Source: Paracoccaceae bacterium | Lineage (GTDB): Bacteria > Pseudomonadota > Alphaproteobacteria > Rhodobacterales > Rhodobacteraceae | Length of the DNA: 15,254 bases | Direction of reading: 5' to 3' | Assembly (NCBI GenBank): GCA_011523445.1 | Contig: WTGT01000254.1 | Span: 1-15,254 of the forward strand | Shown: in pieces, positions 1-7,368 of the stretch | How the letters are laid out: each line of letters opens with the position of its first letter | Position numbering within the stretch: the first letter of the stretch is position 1 | Program-made: the position numbers and the translations under genes | The notes under the pieces: model-generated | What the model was told of the DNA's origin: nothing | Databases searched by the model: none | What the model saw: only the letters and a program-made list of their open reading frames with translations

Positions 1-13
1 GTATAAGAGACAG
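1..13. other. Residual Nextera (Tn5 mosaic end) adapter
   Basis: The first 13 bases, GTATAAGAGACAG, equal the last 13 bases of the 19-base Tn5 mosaic end used in Nextera libraries (AGATGTGTATAAGAGACAG). They stand at the very first base, as an untrimmed adapter at a contig end would. Read as codons of the dctM gene that crosses them they give Ala-Val-Ser-Tyr, which does not look like DctM at this point. I treat them as non-genomic. Confidence 0.88.
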
Positions 14-1121
14 CCACGATGAAAATACCGAACCAGATGACATCAATCCCGGCCTGGCGTATCATGGGTTCAACAATGGCCATAGTCAGAACCACGGATG
101 AAATGCCATCAAGAAAACATCCGAGAATGATATAAAATATCATCAGCGCTATCAGTAGTGTGAATGGTGTAAGTCCCAACTCATCTATCCAGTTGGCCAA
201 GGCTCGTGGCAAACCGGTAAAGCCCATTGATAATGACAGAGCTGCCGCACCACCAAGGATCATGGCAATCATGGCCGAAGTCCTGGTAGCTCCAAGTAGG
301 CTTTCAATAAAGGTTCTCCGATCAAGGGAACCCTGACTTGCGGCCAGCAGCAGGGAACCAATTACCCCGAATGCTGCGGCTTCAGTTGCCGTGGCCCACC
401 CAAGATACATTGAACCGATAACCACACTTATAAGCAACAGGACTGGAATAAGGAACTTTGATTCCTTGACCTTTGCCATAAAACTCATTCGGTTGCTGAT
501 TTCCGGAACTTCGTTTCGCCTGAAAACCGACCACAAGGCAACATAGGCCATGAACATAAGGGCCAGCACCAAACCGGGTATGACCCCTGCCAGGAAGAGT
601 TTGGTAATGGATTCATTAATCGTAACACCGTATACGATCAAGGTCAGGGAAGGAGGAATCATGAGACCAAGGGTAGCGGCACCAGTCAGTGTTCCGATTA
701 TCATGTATTCAGGATATTTTCGCCGTCGGAGTTCCGGTATGGCCATTTTCCCGACCGTTGTCAGGGTTGCTGCCGAAGAACCGGAAACAGCTGCAAAGAC
801 TGTACATCCAACGATATTGGTATGAACCAGCCCTCCGGGCAAGCGGGCCATCCACGGGGATAGCCCGCGGAACATATCTTCCGATAACCTTGTCCGGAAA
901 AGGATTTCACCCATCCATATGAACAAAGGCAGAGCGGTAAGGGTCCAACTGCTCGATGATGTCCAGATGGTTGTAATCATGGCATCACCGGCTGGACGTG
1001 AGGTGAAAAGTTCCAAACCCACAAAGGCAACGCCAAACAGGGCCAGACCTACCCAGACCCCAGTTCCAAGCAATAGAAACAGGACAAAGAGAAAGATCAA
1101 AGTGAGGTACAGTTGTTCCAT
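14..1121 (-). CDS. dctM: TRAP transporter large permease subunit DctM (3' end missing)
   Basis: This is the large membrane subunit of a tripartite ATP-independent periplasmic transporter, which drives uptake of an organic acid or amino-acid-like solute with an ion gradient. About 369 genuine codons are present against a usual length near 430, so the C-terminal transmembrane part is lost at the contig end. My translation starts MEQLYLTLIF and shows DctM marks: a run of hydrophobic helices, the loop AAVSGSSAATLTTVG (about residues 109-123), IPPSLTLIVYGV (about 154-165) and FLDGISSVVLTMAI (about 339-352). The ATG at 1121 lies 6 bases after the dctQ stop and has an AGGAGG ribosome site inside the end of dctQ. 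It is the last visible gene of the minus-strand operon. Family assignment is firm; the substrate is unknown. Confidence 0.93.
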
Positions 1122-1127
1122 CTTACC

Positions 1128-1658
1128 CTACTCCTCCTCTTTCAGAATTTGTGACCCGGCTGAATGAGTGCCAAATAAAATGACCCTGACAAGATTGTCG
1201 AACAGGGCAATGGCAAAAATAACAGATCCAATCGCCATGCTCATTTGGGGAATCCAGATGGGTGTTGCATCCTGTCCCTGTGAGATATCATTCAACTTGT
1301 AGGACCACCAAGTGGTCTTGACGGCATATCTGGCCCAGTAAACTGCCAAGATGGTGGCCATGGCAAAACACCAGATTTCACCAATCCTGCGATATTTGCC
1401 CAATGTTCCCAGAATCAGGGTAACCCGTATGTGATTGCCGTTGTTCAAGGCATAGGCAAAGGCAAAAAATGATGCTCCGGCCATGAAATAACCGGCATAA
1501 TCAGGACCACCGGTAAACATTTCTCCGGTCCATCGAGCCAACATTTGAAGCAGGATAAGGACCAGAATGACAATTAGGAACAGGGCTGCCAAATAACCTG
1601 ATCCCAAATAAAGACCATCAAGGAATTTACGTAATTTCGGTCCGATTATTTCAATCAA
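1128..1658 (-). CDS. dctQ: TRAP transporter small permease subunit DctQ
   Basis: This is the small membrane subunit of the TRAP transporter, which pairs with DctM in the inner membrane. The protein has 176 residues, normal for DctQ, with four predicted membrane helices at about 22-43, 53-73, 92-113 and 135-162, and the family-type loop NGNHIRV (73-79) after helix 2. The start is TTG at 1658: there is no ATG nearby, and AGGA at 1669-1666 sits 7 bases upstream, a good ribosome site. The gene lies between dctP (a 67-base gap holding a strong hairpin) and dctM (6-base gap). The sequence is divergent, as usual for this subunit, but position and topology make the call safe. Confidence 0.92.
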   Translation of the reverse strand: MIEIIGPKLRKFLDGLYLGSGYLAALFLIVILVLILLQMLARWTGEMFTGGPDYAGYFMAGASFFAFAYALNNGNHIRVTLILGTLGKYRRIGEIWCFAMATILAVYWARYAVKTTWWSYKLNDISQGQDATPIWIPQMSMAIGSVIFAIALFDNLVRVILFGTHSAGSQILKEEE

Positions 1659-1678
1659 TCTCTTGTCCTACTCAGGTT

Positions 1679-1706
1679 ACGGGTTGGCAGAAATCTGCCA
1701 ACCCGT
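1679..1706 (-). terminator. Strong intercistronic hairpin after dctP
   Basis: There is a perfect 12-bp inverted repeat with a 4-base loop: ACGGGTTGGCAG, AAAT, CTGCCAACCCGT. It lies in the dctP-dctQ gap, 20 bases after the dctP stop in the direction of transcription. No run of T follows, so full rho-independent termination is unlikely. The position directly after a binding-protein gene suggests partial termination or protection of the dctP message from 3' decay. Confidence 0.8.
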
Positions 1707-1725
1707 TATTCGAATAAATCAGTGT

Positions 1726-2700
1726 CTAGCGAGCAAGAAAACCGTCAACGATTCTTTGACCTGCCTCACCAGCACTTTCCAACCACTCAGTTGTCATGGT
1801 TTCACCGAAGCCCCTGAGCTCATCAGTCAGAGCATCACCTGCCCTGCCAACGAACATGCCGTTCTTGGCCAATTCACCCATGGTAAATTGGGTGTAGTGA
1901 ACAGCTCTCCAGTACCCGGCATATTCGGCCAGGGAGGCACAACCGTTGATTATGTTTCTGGTACCATCATCAAGACCTTCCCATGAATCCTTGTTGACCA
2001 TTACGTAGTTCCTTGGAAGCCAGGCATCCACTTCATAAAAGTGGGTGAGACTTTCCCATACCTTACGGTCATAACCAGTTGAACCTGAGGAAATCATTGC
2101 TTCAGCCACTCCGGTGGCAAAGGCCTGTGAGATTTCCGCTGCCTCGATCTGAACCGGAATCATGCCGGCCAATTCGGCAATCCTGGCAGTTGCAGTGTTG
2201 TAGGAACGGAACTTGATGCCTTCCATGTCGGCAACGGAATTGACCTCCTTCTTGAAATACAATCCCTGAGGTGGCCATGGTACGGAATAGAGTAAATGAA
2301 GATTTTGTGAATCAAGCAGGGCTGACAATTCAGGTTTGGCAAATTCCCATAATGCTACGGCATCCTCGAATGATGTCGCAAGGAATGGGATTGAATCAAA
2401 TCCGAAAAGGGCATTTTCATTTTGGTGTGCTGACAATAGCCGTTCACCAATCTGGGTCTGACCTGTTTGTATGGCGCGCTTGATATCGCTTCCACCAAAG
2501 AGTGAACCTCCGGGGTGGGTTACAATTTCAAGGGCACCCCCGGTTCCTTCGGTTACACAGGTTGCAAATTCAGCTCCCGTCTGGCTGTGGAAATTGGTTG
2601 CCGAATAGGCCATCGGCATGTCCCATTTTTCGGCCACAACAACACTTGCAGAAAAAAGCACTCCCAGCACCGCAAGGGTGCTAACAACAATTCTTTTCAT
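1726..2700 (-). CDS. dctP: TRAP transporter substrate-binding protein DctP
   Basis: This is the periplasmic solute-binding subunit of the TRAP transporter. The protein has 324 residues, typical for DctP. It begins with a signal peptide (MKRIVVSTLAVLGVLFSASVVVA) probably cleaved after residue 23. The family's conserved arginine region is seen as GIKFRSYN (161-168; Arg165 is the likely carboxylate contact), followed by GMIPVQIEAAEISQAFATG (179-197) and GYDRKVWESLTHFYEV (209-224), all classic DctP blocks. The ATG at 2700 has a GGAGAG ribosome site 5-6 bases upstream. The gap to the dadA-like gene is 37 bases, so they are co-transcribed. Binding of a carboxylated ligand is expected; whether that is a dicarboxylate, keto acid or amino acid cannot be told. 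Confidence 0.95.
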   Translation of the reverse strand: MKRIVVSTLAVLGVLFSASVVVAEKWDMPMAYSATNFHSQTGAEFATCVTEGTGGALEIVTHPGGSLFGGSDIKRAIQTGQTQIGERLLSAHQNENALFGFDSIPFLATSFEDAVALWEFAKPELSALLDSQNLHLLYSVPWPPQGLYFKKEVNSVADMEGIKFRSYNTATARIAELAGMIPVQIEAAEISQAFATGVAEAMISSGSTGYDRKVWESLTHFYEVDAWLPRNYVMVNKDSWEGLDDGTRNIINGCASLAEYAGYWRAVHYTQFTMGELAKNGMFVGRAGDALTDELRGFGETMTTEWLESAGEAGQRIVDGFLAR

Positions 2701-2737
2701 TCTTTCTCTCCAAAAATTAATTTTGTAACTTTACAAT

Positions 2738-3988
2738 TTAACTGAATCGTCTAGGGAAATAGGGGGAAATGTCAATCACATACTGATTTTTGGCTATCAG
2801 TTCAGCCAAAATTCTGCCGGTTTTCGGCCCACCTGTCAATCCAATATGATGATGTCCGAACCCTGTATAAATACGAGATTCACCTACTTCGCCTACAAAT
2901 GGCAGGCTGTCGCATGGTGCAGGTCTGTGCCCCAGCCACTCTTCGGTATCCTCCCATTCCAGATCAGGATAAGTGTTTCGGACATGCCTCTTGATGATTT
3001 CCAAGGGCTTTTTGGAAGGAGGTGCCGTTAATCCCCCAAATTCCAGAATGCCAGCGCATCGTAACCCTATCGCCATAGGAGTCATGACGAATTTTCCTGA
3101 AGCAACCATGACTGGGCAGGGAGGTACGATTGAAGGGTACCGAAACAGGATATGATATCCCCGTTCCGATTCCATGGGTACGGTCACCCCCAGTTTTTTC
3201 ATGAGGTCCTTGGACCAGATCCCAGCGGTGATTACCAGATCAGTGCAATCGAAACTCCCCTGATCGGTTTCAACCGAGTTTATTTTTCCATCAACCTTGC
3301 TGAAATCCTTTACCTGGGCCTTGATAAAGGTTCCACCCTGTTCCCTGAAGGTCATAGCGAGGTCCTTGACATATTGCCCGGGATTCAGGACAAAACCATG
3401 AGAATCCATTACCGCTAGGAGGTTTATGTTGTTGCTGGTTCCGGGAAGAATTTCCCTTACTTCCTGCCCCTCGACGATTTGCGGTTCAAAACCAGCCTCG
3501 GTTCTGATTGACCAGACATAACCATCATTTTCAAAGGCTTTTCTTGATTCATAAGCAAAAATGTATTTCGAATCCTGCAACCATTGTTCCGCCTTGGTAC
3601 CATGAGCCAGATCCCTGTGTTGAACCACCGAATCGGCAACTATCTCGGTGAGACCCCTGGATATTCTTCTTGTGTCATCGTCATTGGCATTGAGCAGATA
3701 GCGTACAAGAAAGGGCGCTAAAAAAGGCAATTTTTGCCAGATAACATAGAGGGGAAAATCAGGATTCAGCAGATATCCTGGAATCTTGGGAATCATTTTT
3801 GGTGCTGTAACGGGTGTAATCGAACATGCGGCCAGAACACCGGCATTGCCAAAGGATGTACCTTCACCAGGCTCGCTGCGGTCCATGAGGGTTACATTCT
3901 CGCCAAAGCGCTGAAGCCACAAGGCTGTGGAAACACCAGCTATGCCGGCACCTACAACAATGATTTGCTTCTTGTTTCCGGTAGTCAT
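2738..3988 (-). CDS. FAD-dependent oxidoreductase, D-amino acid dehydrogenase (DadA)-like
   Basis: This is a flavoprotein of the DAO/DadA family, which oxidises an amine or (D-)amino acid to the imine and then the 2-oxo acid. The N-terminal FAD-binding Rossmann motif IIVVGAGIAG is followed about 20 residues later by the ribose-binding acid of TLMD. The second FAD contact near the C-terminus is GFGHHHIGLTGGPKTGRI, as in DadA. Length from the ATG at 3988 is 416 residues, normal for DadA (about 410-430). A TTG at 4000, directly after the TGA of the upstream ThDP gene and preceded by GGTGG, would add four residues; I prefer the ATG. The tight link to the ThDP gene and dctP suggests one pathway. 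DadA-type enzymes pass electrons to quinones, and the same fold serves glycine/sarcosine oxidases, so the exact substrate is open. Confidence 0.9.
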   Translation of the reverse strand: MTTGNKKQIIVVGAGIAGVSTALWLQRFGENVTLMDRSEPGEGTSFGNAGVLAACSITPVTAPKMIPKIPGYLLNPDFPLYVIWQKLPFLAPFLVRYLLNANDDDTRRISRGLTEIVADSVVQHRDLAHGTKAEQWLQDSKYIFAYESRKAFENDGYVWSIRTEAGFEPQIVEGQEVREILPGTSNNINLLAVMDSHGFVLNPGQYVKDLAMTFREQGGTFIKAQVKDFSKVDGKINSVETDQGSFDCTDLVITAGIWSKDLMKKLGVTVPMESERGYHILFRYPSIVPPCPVMVASGKFVMTPMAIGLRCAGILEFGGLTAPPSKKPLEIIKRHVRNTYPDLEWEDTEEWLGHRPAPCDSLPFVGEVGESRIYTGFGHHHIGLTGGPKTGRILAELIAKNQYVIDISPYFPRRFS

Positions 3989-4000
3989 TTCAGTCTTCAA

Positions 4001-5695
4001 TCAACCCATCCACCTTAATACCGGTGCCTCGGCCTGCTCCAACGGTTGACAGACAATATCGACCAGGGTTGGTTCTTCGGCTTTGATTGCCGAAATCAAT
4101 TTTGGTTTCAAATCCTCAATGTTCTCCACCCGCCAGGATTTCAATCCGTAGTCAGAAGCAATTTTGGCATGATCCGTTCGGGAGAAATCAACATTGTGAT
4201 AACGTTGTTCATAATCATCATGCTGACTTGCCTTGATCCAGCCAAAACTTTTGTTTGAAATCACGATAATGGTAATCGGAATGCCAATCCGGGTCAGGGT
4301 TTCCAACTCGCCACAGGAAAAGCCGAACGAACCATCACCCATGATGGCGATAACTTCCTTGTTCTTGGTTCCGCACCAGGCACCCATTGCCGCTCCCAGA
4401 GAGTAACCCAGAGCACCATGGGCCCGGTTGGTTATGAAGTATCTACCTGCCTTTGGAAAACGGTAGAATGCCGATATGTAAGGGCAAGGCGTACCTGGAT
4501 CACATACGATTATGGCATCATCCGACAATGTTTCCTGAAGACCGAGAACAATGGCCTCAGGGTTTATCATGTCATTGGCAGATCGAGCAATATCATGGAA
4601 TTTTTGAAATTTTTGCTCGGTGGCCTGTCTGACTATTGAAGCACCATTAAATCCCTTACTGGGAATACCGCCCTCGGCAAGAAGTTGATTCAGTTCCTTT
4701 AATGCAAGAAAGAGATCGGCCACTATACCGAGTTCTGTTTGGTAATTGGCGCCAATTACTTCAGGGTCGCTGTCAATGTGGATTATTCTGGTATCCGATT
4801 TTGGAGCTTGCCACCTAGAAGTAGTCGTGGAACCTGCCCGACAACCAAGAAACATTACCAGATCGGCTTGCTTCAGGATTTCCCAAGTTTCTTCGGTACC
4901 TCCATTCGAGCCGACCACCCCGGCACAATTGGGATGAAATTCCGACAGGCTTCCTTGGCCTGAAATCGAGGTCAAAACCGGCATATCAAAATATTCGACA
5001 AATTTCTTCAGCTCTTCCATGGCATTGGCAATGACGACGCCACCACCGCAGACAATCACAGGCTTTTCAGCAGATATGACGAGTTTCAGAACCTCTTCTG
5101 TCATTCCAGGCTCTGGAGCAGCCCGCCAGGCGGGGAAATGGAGATGTGATTTATCTGCCCATATATCCTCGTATGGAACATCTTCATATTGTATATCATA
5201 GGGAATGCCCAGATGGGTTGATCCGGGTCGTCCGGTCGTCATCATTCGAAACGCCTTTCGAATCATGCGTGGAATATGATCACCTCGTTTGACCACTGTA
5301 TTCCACTTTGTCAAGGGACGCATCAATGCTTCCTGATCGATTTCGGTCAAGGGGAATTTCCCATAGGAGGCAAGCGAGATGTCCGTTGTAATGGATAAAA
5401 TGGCCGAGGAGGATTCATTTGCTTCGATCAGGCCTGGAAGTATGTAGGTGGCACCACCTCCCGAAGGACCTTCACACACTCCGACCTTGCCTGTCATTCG
5501 GGCATAACCATCGGCCATATAGGAGGCTGTACGTTCATCACGGACCAGAATGTGATTTATGGGGTGATCAAGGGTCAGAATGGAATCATAGAAAGGAAGG
5601 GTTGTATCACCGCATAACCCGAAAATGTATTCGACCTCATACTTTTCAAGCATACGTACCAGGGCATCTGCCCCCGAGAGTGAGGAATTCATCAT
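4001..5695 (-). CDS. Thiamine pyrophosphate-dependent enzyme (acetolactate synthase-like superfamily)
   Basis: This is a 564-residue ThDP enzyme with the three-domain layout of acetolactate synthase, benzoylformate decarboxylase and their relatives. The N-terminal domain has the catalytic glutamate (Glu54 in VRDERTASYMADGYAR), the middle domain has PVIVCGGGVV (about 213-222), and the C-terminal domain has the ThDP/Mg motif GDGSFGF (453-459) ending at Asn481. The Glu-flanking sequence RDER, and CEGPSGGG where classical synthases have a G-P-G stretch, set it apart from housekeeping IlvB; no small regulatory IlvN gene is nearby. It is the first gene of the operon and ends directly against the oxidase gene. 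Its likely role is cleavage or carboligation of a 2-oxo acid, perhaps the oxidase product (inference). No Shine-Dalgarno site precedes either ATG (5695 or 5692). Confidence 0.9.
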   Translation of the reverse strand: MMNSSLSGADALVRMLEKYEVEYIFGLCGDTTLPFYDSILTLDHPINHILVRDERTASYMADGYARMTGKVGVCEGPSGGGATYILPGLIEANESSSAILSITTDISLASYGKFPLTEIDQEALMRPLTKWNTVVKRGDHIPRMIRKAFRMMTTGRPGSTHLGIPYDIQYEDVPYEDIWADKSHLHFPAWRAAPEPGMTEEVLKLVISAEKPVIVCGGGVVIANAMEELKKFVEYFDMPVLTSISGQGSLSEFHPNCAGVVGSNGGTEETWEILKQADLVMFLGCRAGSTTTSRWQAPKSDTRIIHIDSDPEVIGANYQTELGIVADLFLALKELNQLLAEGGIPSKGFNGASIVRQATEQKFQKFHDIARSANDMINPEAIVLGLQETLSDDAIIVCDPGTPCPYISAFYRFPKAGRYFITNRAHGALGYSLGAAMGAWCGTKNKEVIAIMGDGSFGFSCGELETLTRIGIPITIIVISNKSFGWIKASQHDDYEQRYHNVDFSRTDHAKIASDYGLKSWRVENIEDLKPKLISAIKAEEPTLVDIVCQPLEQAEAPVLRWMG

Positions 5696-5706
5696 ATAAA
5701 ATTCAA

Positions 5707-5712
5707 ATTATA
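5707..5712 (-). promoter_or_regulatory. Candidate -10 box of the ThDP/TRAP operon
   Basis: Read on the minus strand this is a perfect TATAAT, 11 bases before the ATG at 5695. A start site about 7 bases downstream would leave an untranslated leader of only a few bases, which fits the absence of a ribosome site. No good -35 box lies 16-18 bases upstream (CCAACA at 17), so an activator may be needed or the box may be chance in AT-rich DNA. Confidence 0.35.
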
Positions 5713-5834
5713 GAAACAGTATGAACGAATGTTGGTAATTCCCTAAATTAGAACATAAAGCAACCAATTATTTGAATCTGCATTCCTACACTACACCCAA
5801 AAACTGAGGGTTCAGAATAACTGATATCCTGATT

Positions 5835-5877
5835 GCACTATTCTACTGTAAATATGACAGTCAATTGCAAAAAGTGC
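5835..5877. promoter_or_regulatory. Possible operator: nested inverted repeat
   Basis: An inner pair ACTGT (5845-5849) and ACAGT (5857-5861), 7 bases apart, lies inside an outer pair GCACT (5835-5839) and AGTGC (5873-5877). It lies about 140 bases upstream of the ThDP gene and could bind a dimeric regulator of the catabolic operon. The arms are short and the spacing is not symmetric, so chance is possible. Confidence 0.22.
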
Positions 5878-5992
5878 TTCTTTCTGATTATACATTTATC
5901 CAAACCCATAAAATATTTTACCTTACTTTCCAATAAAAGAATTCAAAGCGAAAGCCATTGTTGATTTTTACATCTTGAAAAAGTATTTTACA

Positions 5993-6037
5993 ATTATATT
6001 TGTCTTATATAAGTATACATTTTTCGGACAAAATAAT
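5993..6037 (+). promoter_or_regulatory. Probable AbiEi operator with central palindrome
   Basis: The arms ATTATATTTGTC (5993-6004) and GACAAAATAAT (6027-6037) are inverted copies apart from one extra base. Between them is a perfect 10-bp palindrome, CTTATATAAG (6004-6013). The element ends 9 bases before the AbiEi ATG. AbiEi antitoxins are known to repress their own operon by binding inverted repeats upstream, so this is the natural operator candidate. No experimental support is visible here. Confidence 0.5.
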
Positions 6038-6046
6038 CTAAATATC

Positions 6047-6673
6047 ATGAAATCCAAGGTTTTTCAGCGAATTAATAAATCAACTCCCGGAAAAGTCTGG
6101 ACCCCCAGAGATTTTCTTGATCTTGGTAAGCGTAGTTCAATCGATAAGTCATTACAGAGACTTACAAATGAAGGTCTTATTCGTAGAATAAATCGTGGGC
6201 TATATGACAAACCTTCTCGAAATGACTTAACACAACAATTTAATCCTCCTGATCCTTACCAAGTAATTGAAGCAATTTCTCGACGAGATAAGATCCGTAT
6301 ACTGATGGATGGGATTACTGCAGCGAATAATCTTGGATTTACAAACGCAGTACCAGCTAAAATAATTGTGCACACTGAAGCACGCCTTAAACCGATTTCC
6401 CTGGGTCAAATGAGAATTACATTCAAACAAACCGCAGCAAGTAAGTTATATTGGTCTGACCGTCCAGCCAGATACATTGTACAGGCACTTCATTGGTTAC
6501 GAGACACCATGGGGCGGAATCAAAATGAAACTATTATCGCCCACCGTTTAAGTGAAATTCTACAAGACCCAAAATATGGTCATTTACTTAGAGATGACCT
6601 AATGGATGGGTTTTCATCATTACCGTATTGGATGCAAAACCTGTTGCTACCAATTTTGAAAAGTAAGGCATAA
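6047..6673 (+). CDS. AbiEi-family antitoxin (type IV toxin-antitoxin; winged helix)
   Basis: This is a 208-residue protein of the AbiEi/DUF6088 type. Such antitoxins neutralise the AbiEii nucleotidyltransferase toxin without binding it and repress their own promoter. The N-terminal winged-helix region (about 1-57) shows the typical sequence: VFQRINKSTPGKVWTPRDFL, then LQRLTNEGLIRRINRGLYDKP with the wing at about 47-56. The C-terminal domain (about 68-205) is the AbiEi part. I start at the ATG at 6047, because the in-frame TTG at 5975 would add 24 hydrophobic residues unlike the family and run through the probable operator. There is no clear ribosome site. The toxin gene starts 3 bases after the stop. 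The gene looks intact although its toxin partner is broken. Confidence 0.85.
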   Translation: MKSKVFQRINKSTPGKVWTPRDFLDLGKRSSIDKSLQRLTNEGLIRRINRGLYDKPSRNDLTQQFNPPDPYQVIEAISRRDKIRILMDGITAANNLGFTNAVPAKIIVHTEARLKPISLGQMRITFKQTAASKLYWSDRPARYIVQALHWLRDTMGRNQNETIIAHRLSEILQDPKYGHLLRDDLMDGFSSLPYWMQNLLLPILKSKA

Positions 6674-6676
6674 GAC

Positions 6677-7206
6677 ATGATGAATTCAAACTTTAACCAA
6701 ATCATTGCCGCTACTGATGATGAAAGAGCAGGACTTTTTAATACAACTGCCCAACGTAAAGGCACAACTGCACAAAATATAGAAAAGGACTTCTGGGTCT
6801 CGTGGTGCCTTGATGTACTATTTAATGGGCTTATAAACCATCATCGCATGTTGTTTAAGGTTGGTTTGATAACAAAAATGAGCTTAGGGGAGGAGGAGAT
6901 AGAGAGTCACGACACTATTATGATGTGTTCCAGCTATTGCAATCTGAAACCGGGCGAAATGCACTAAATGACATAGATTTAGGTTCAGAATGTGTATTAC
7001 AATCCCGTGTATTCTTCTACAGAAAACAATTCAATCTTGAAATGGCAAAGCCTCCTACATTTTCCATTCTTCCAGAAGGGAGGATGTTGAGCGAATTACG
7101 AAATGACTATGAAGCAATGTCAGGTATGATATTTGGCAATCCCCCCAGATTTGAAGACATAATCGATTGTATTCGTGATCTGGAGAAGGAGTTAAACACC
7201 GAGTAG
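6677..7206 (+). pseudogene. AbiEii-family nucleotidyltransferase toxin, internally deleted and frameshifted
   Basis: This is the remains of the AbiEii toxin. The first frame (from ATG 6677) gives the family N-terminus, with IEKDFWVSWCLDVLFNG and then HHRMLFK. After LFK the family has GGTSLSKA and, further on, a S-E-D-[IV]-D motif, which are the nucleotidyltransferase core. Both are absent, and this frame ends at 6967. A second frame, open from about 6859, gives RGGGDRESRHYYDVFQ and the family C-terminus, through FSILPEG to PPRFEDIIDCIRDLEKEL (stop at 7206). One frame-shifting deletion near 6856-6862, removing well over 100 residues, explains this. The toxin cannot be catalytic. It is separated by 3 bases from the antitoxin, the usual operon layout. 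The assignment rests on recalled family sequences. Confidence 0.85.
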
Positions 7207-7368
7207 AGTCAATTTACTGATAAAGAGTTCGGATAAATGTCTAAACCTAAGTACCTGTATGGGGCTATAGTTGATTTACTCTTTTCATTGGGGTTTGAAT
7301 TTACTTGATAATTTCATAAATCCATGAGTAGGGAATATTGAAAATGAATTACTTCTGGGGGAAAGAAA

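Larger units (their letters stand above)
5696..6046. other. AT-rich divergent intergenic region
   Basis: This stretch of about 350 bases between the ThDP operon (minus) and the AbiEi gene (plus) has no convincing gene. It holds a TATAAT box facing the ThDP gene, a nested inverted repeat at 5835-5877, and an operator-like inverted repeat just before AbiEi. The sequence is clearly richer in A and T than the metabolic genes, like the AbiE genes to its right. Confidence 0.6.

Noticed and set aside
4001..5695. Sulfoacetaldehyde acetyltransferase (Xsc) and a taurine pathway with the TRAP transporter as TauKLM
   Set aside because: The N-terminal segment around the catalytic Glu does not resemble Xsc as I know it, and no taurine aminotransferase or dehydrogenase pair or phosphotransacetylase is present.
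1..5695. Many long plus-strand reading frames opposite the TRAP, oxidase and ThDP genes
   Set aside because: They are shadows of strongly supported minus-strand genes, with no family-like sequence or ribosome sites.
5975..6046. N-terminal extension of AbiEi from a TTG at 5975
   Set aside because: The added 24 residues are hydrophobic and unlike the family, and they run through the probable operator; the ATG at 6047 gives the normal start.
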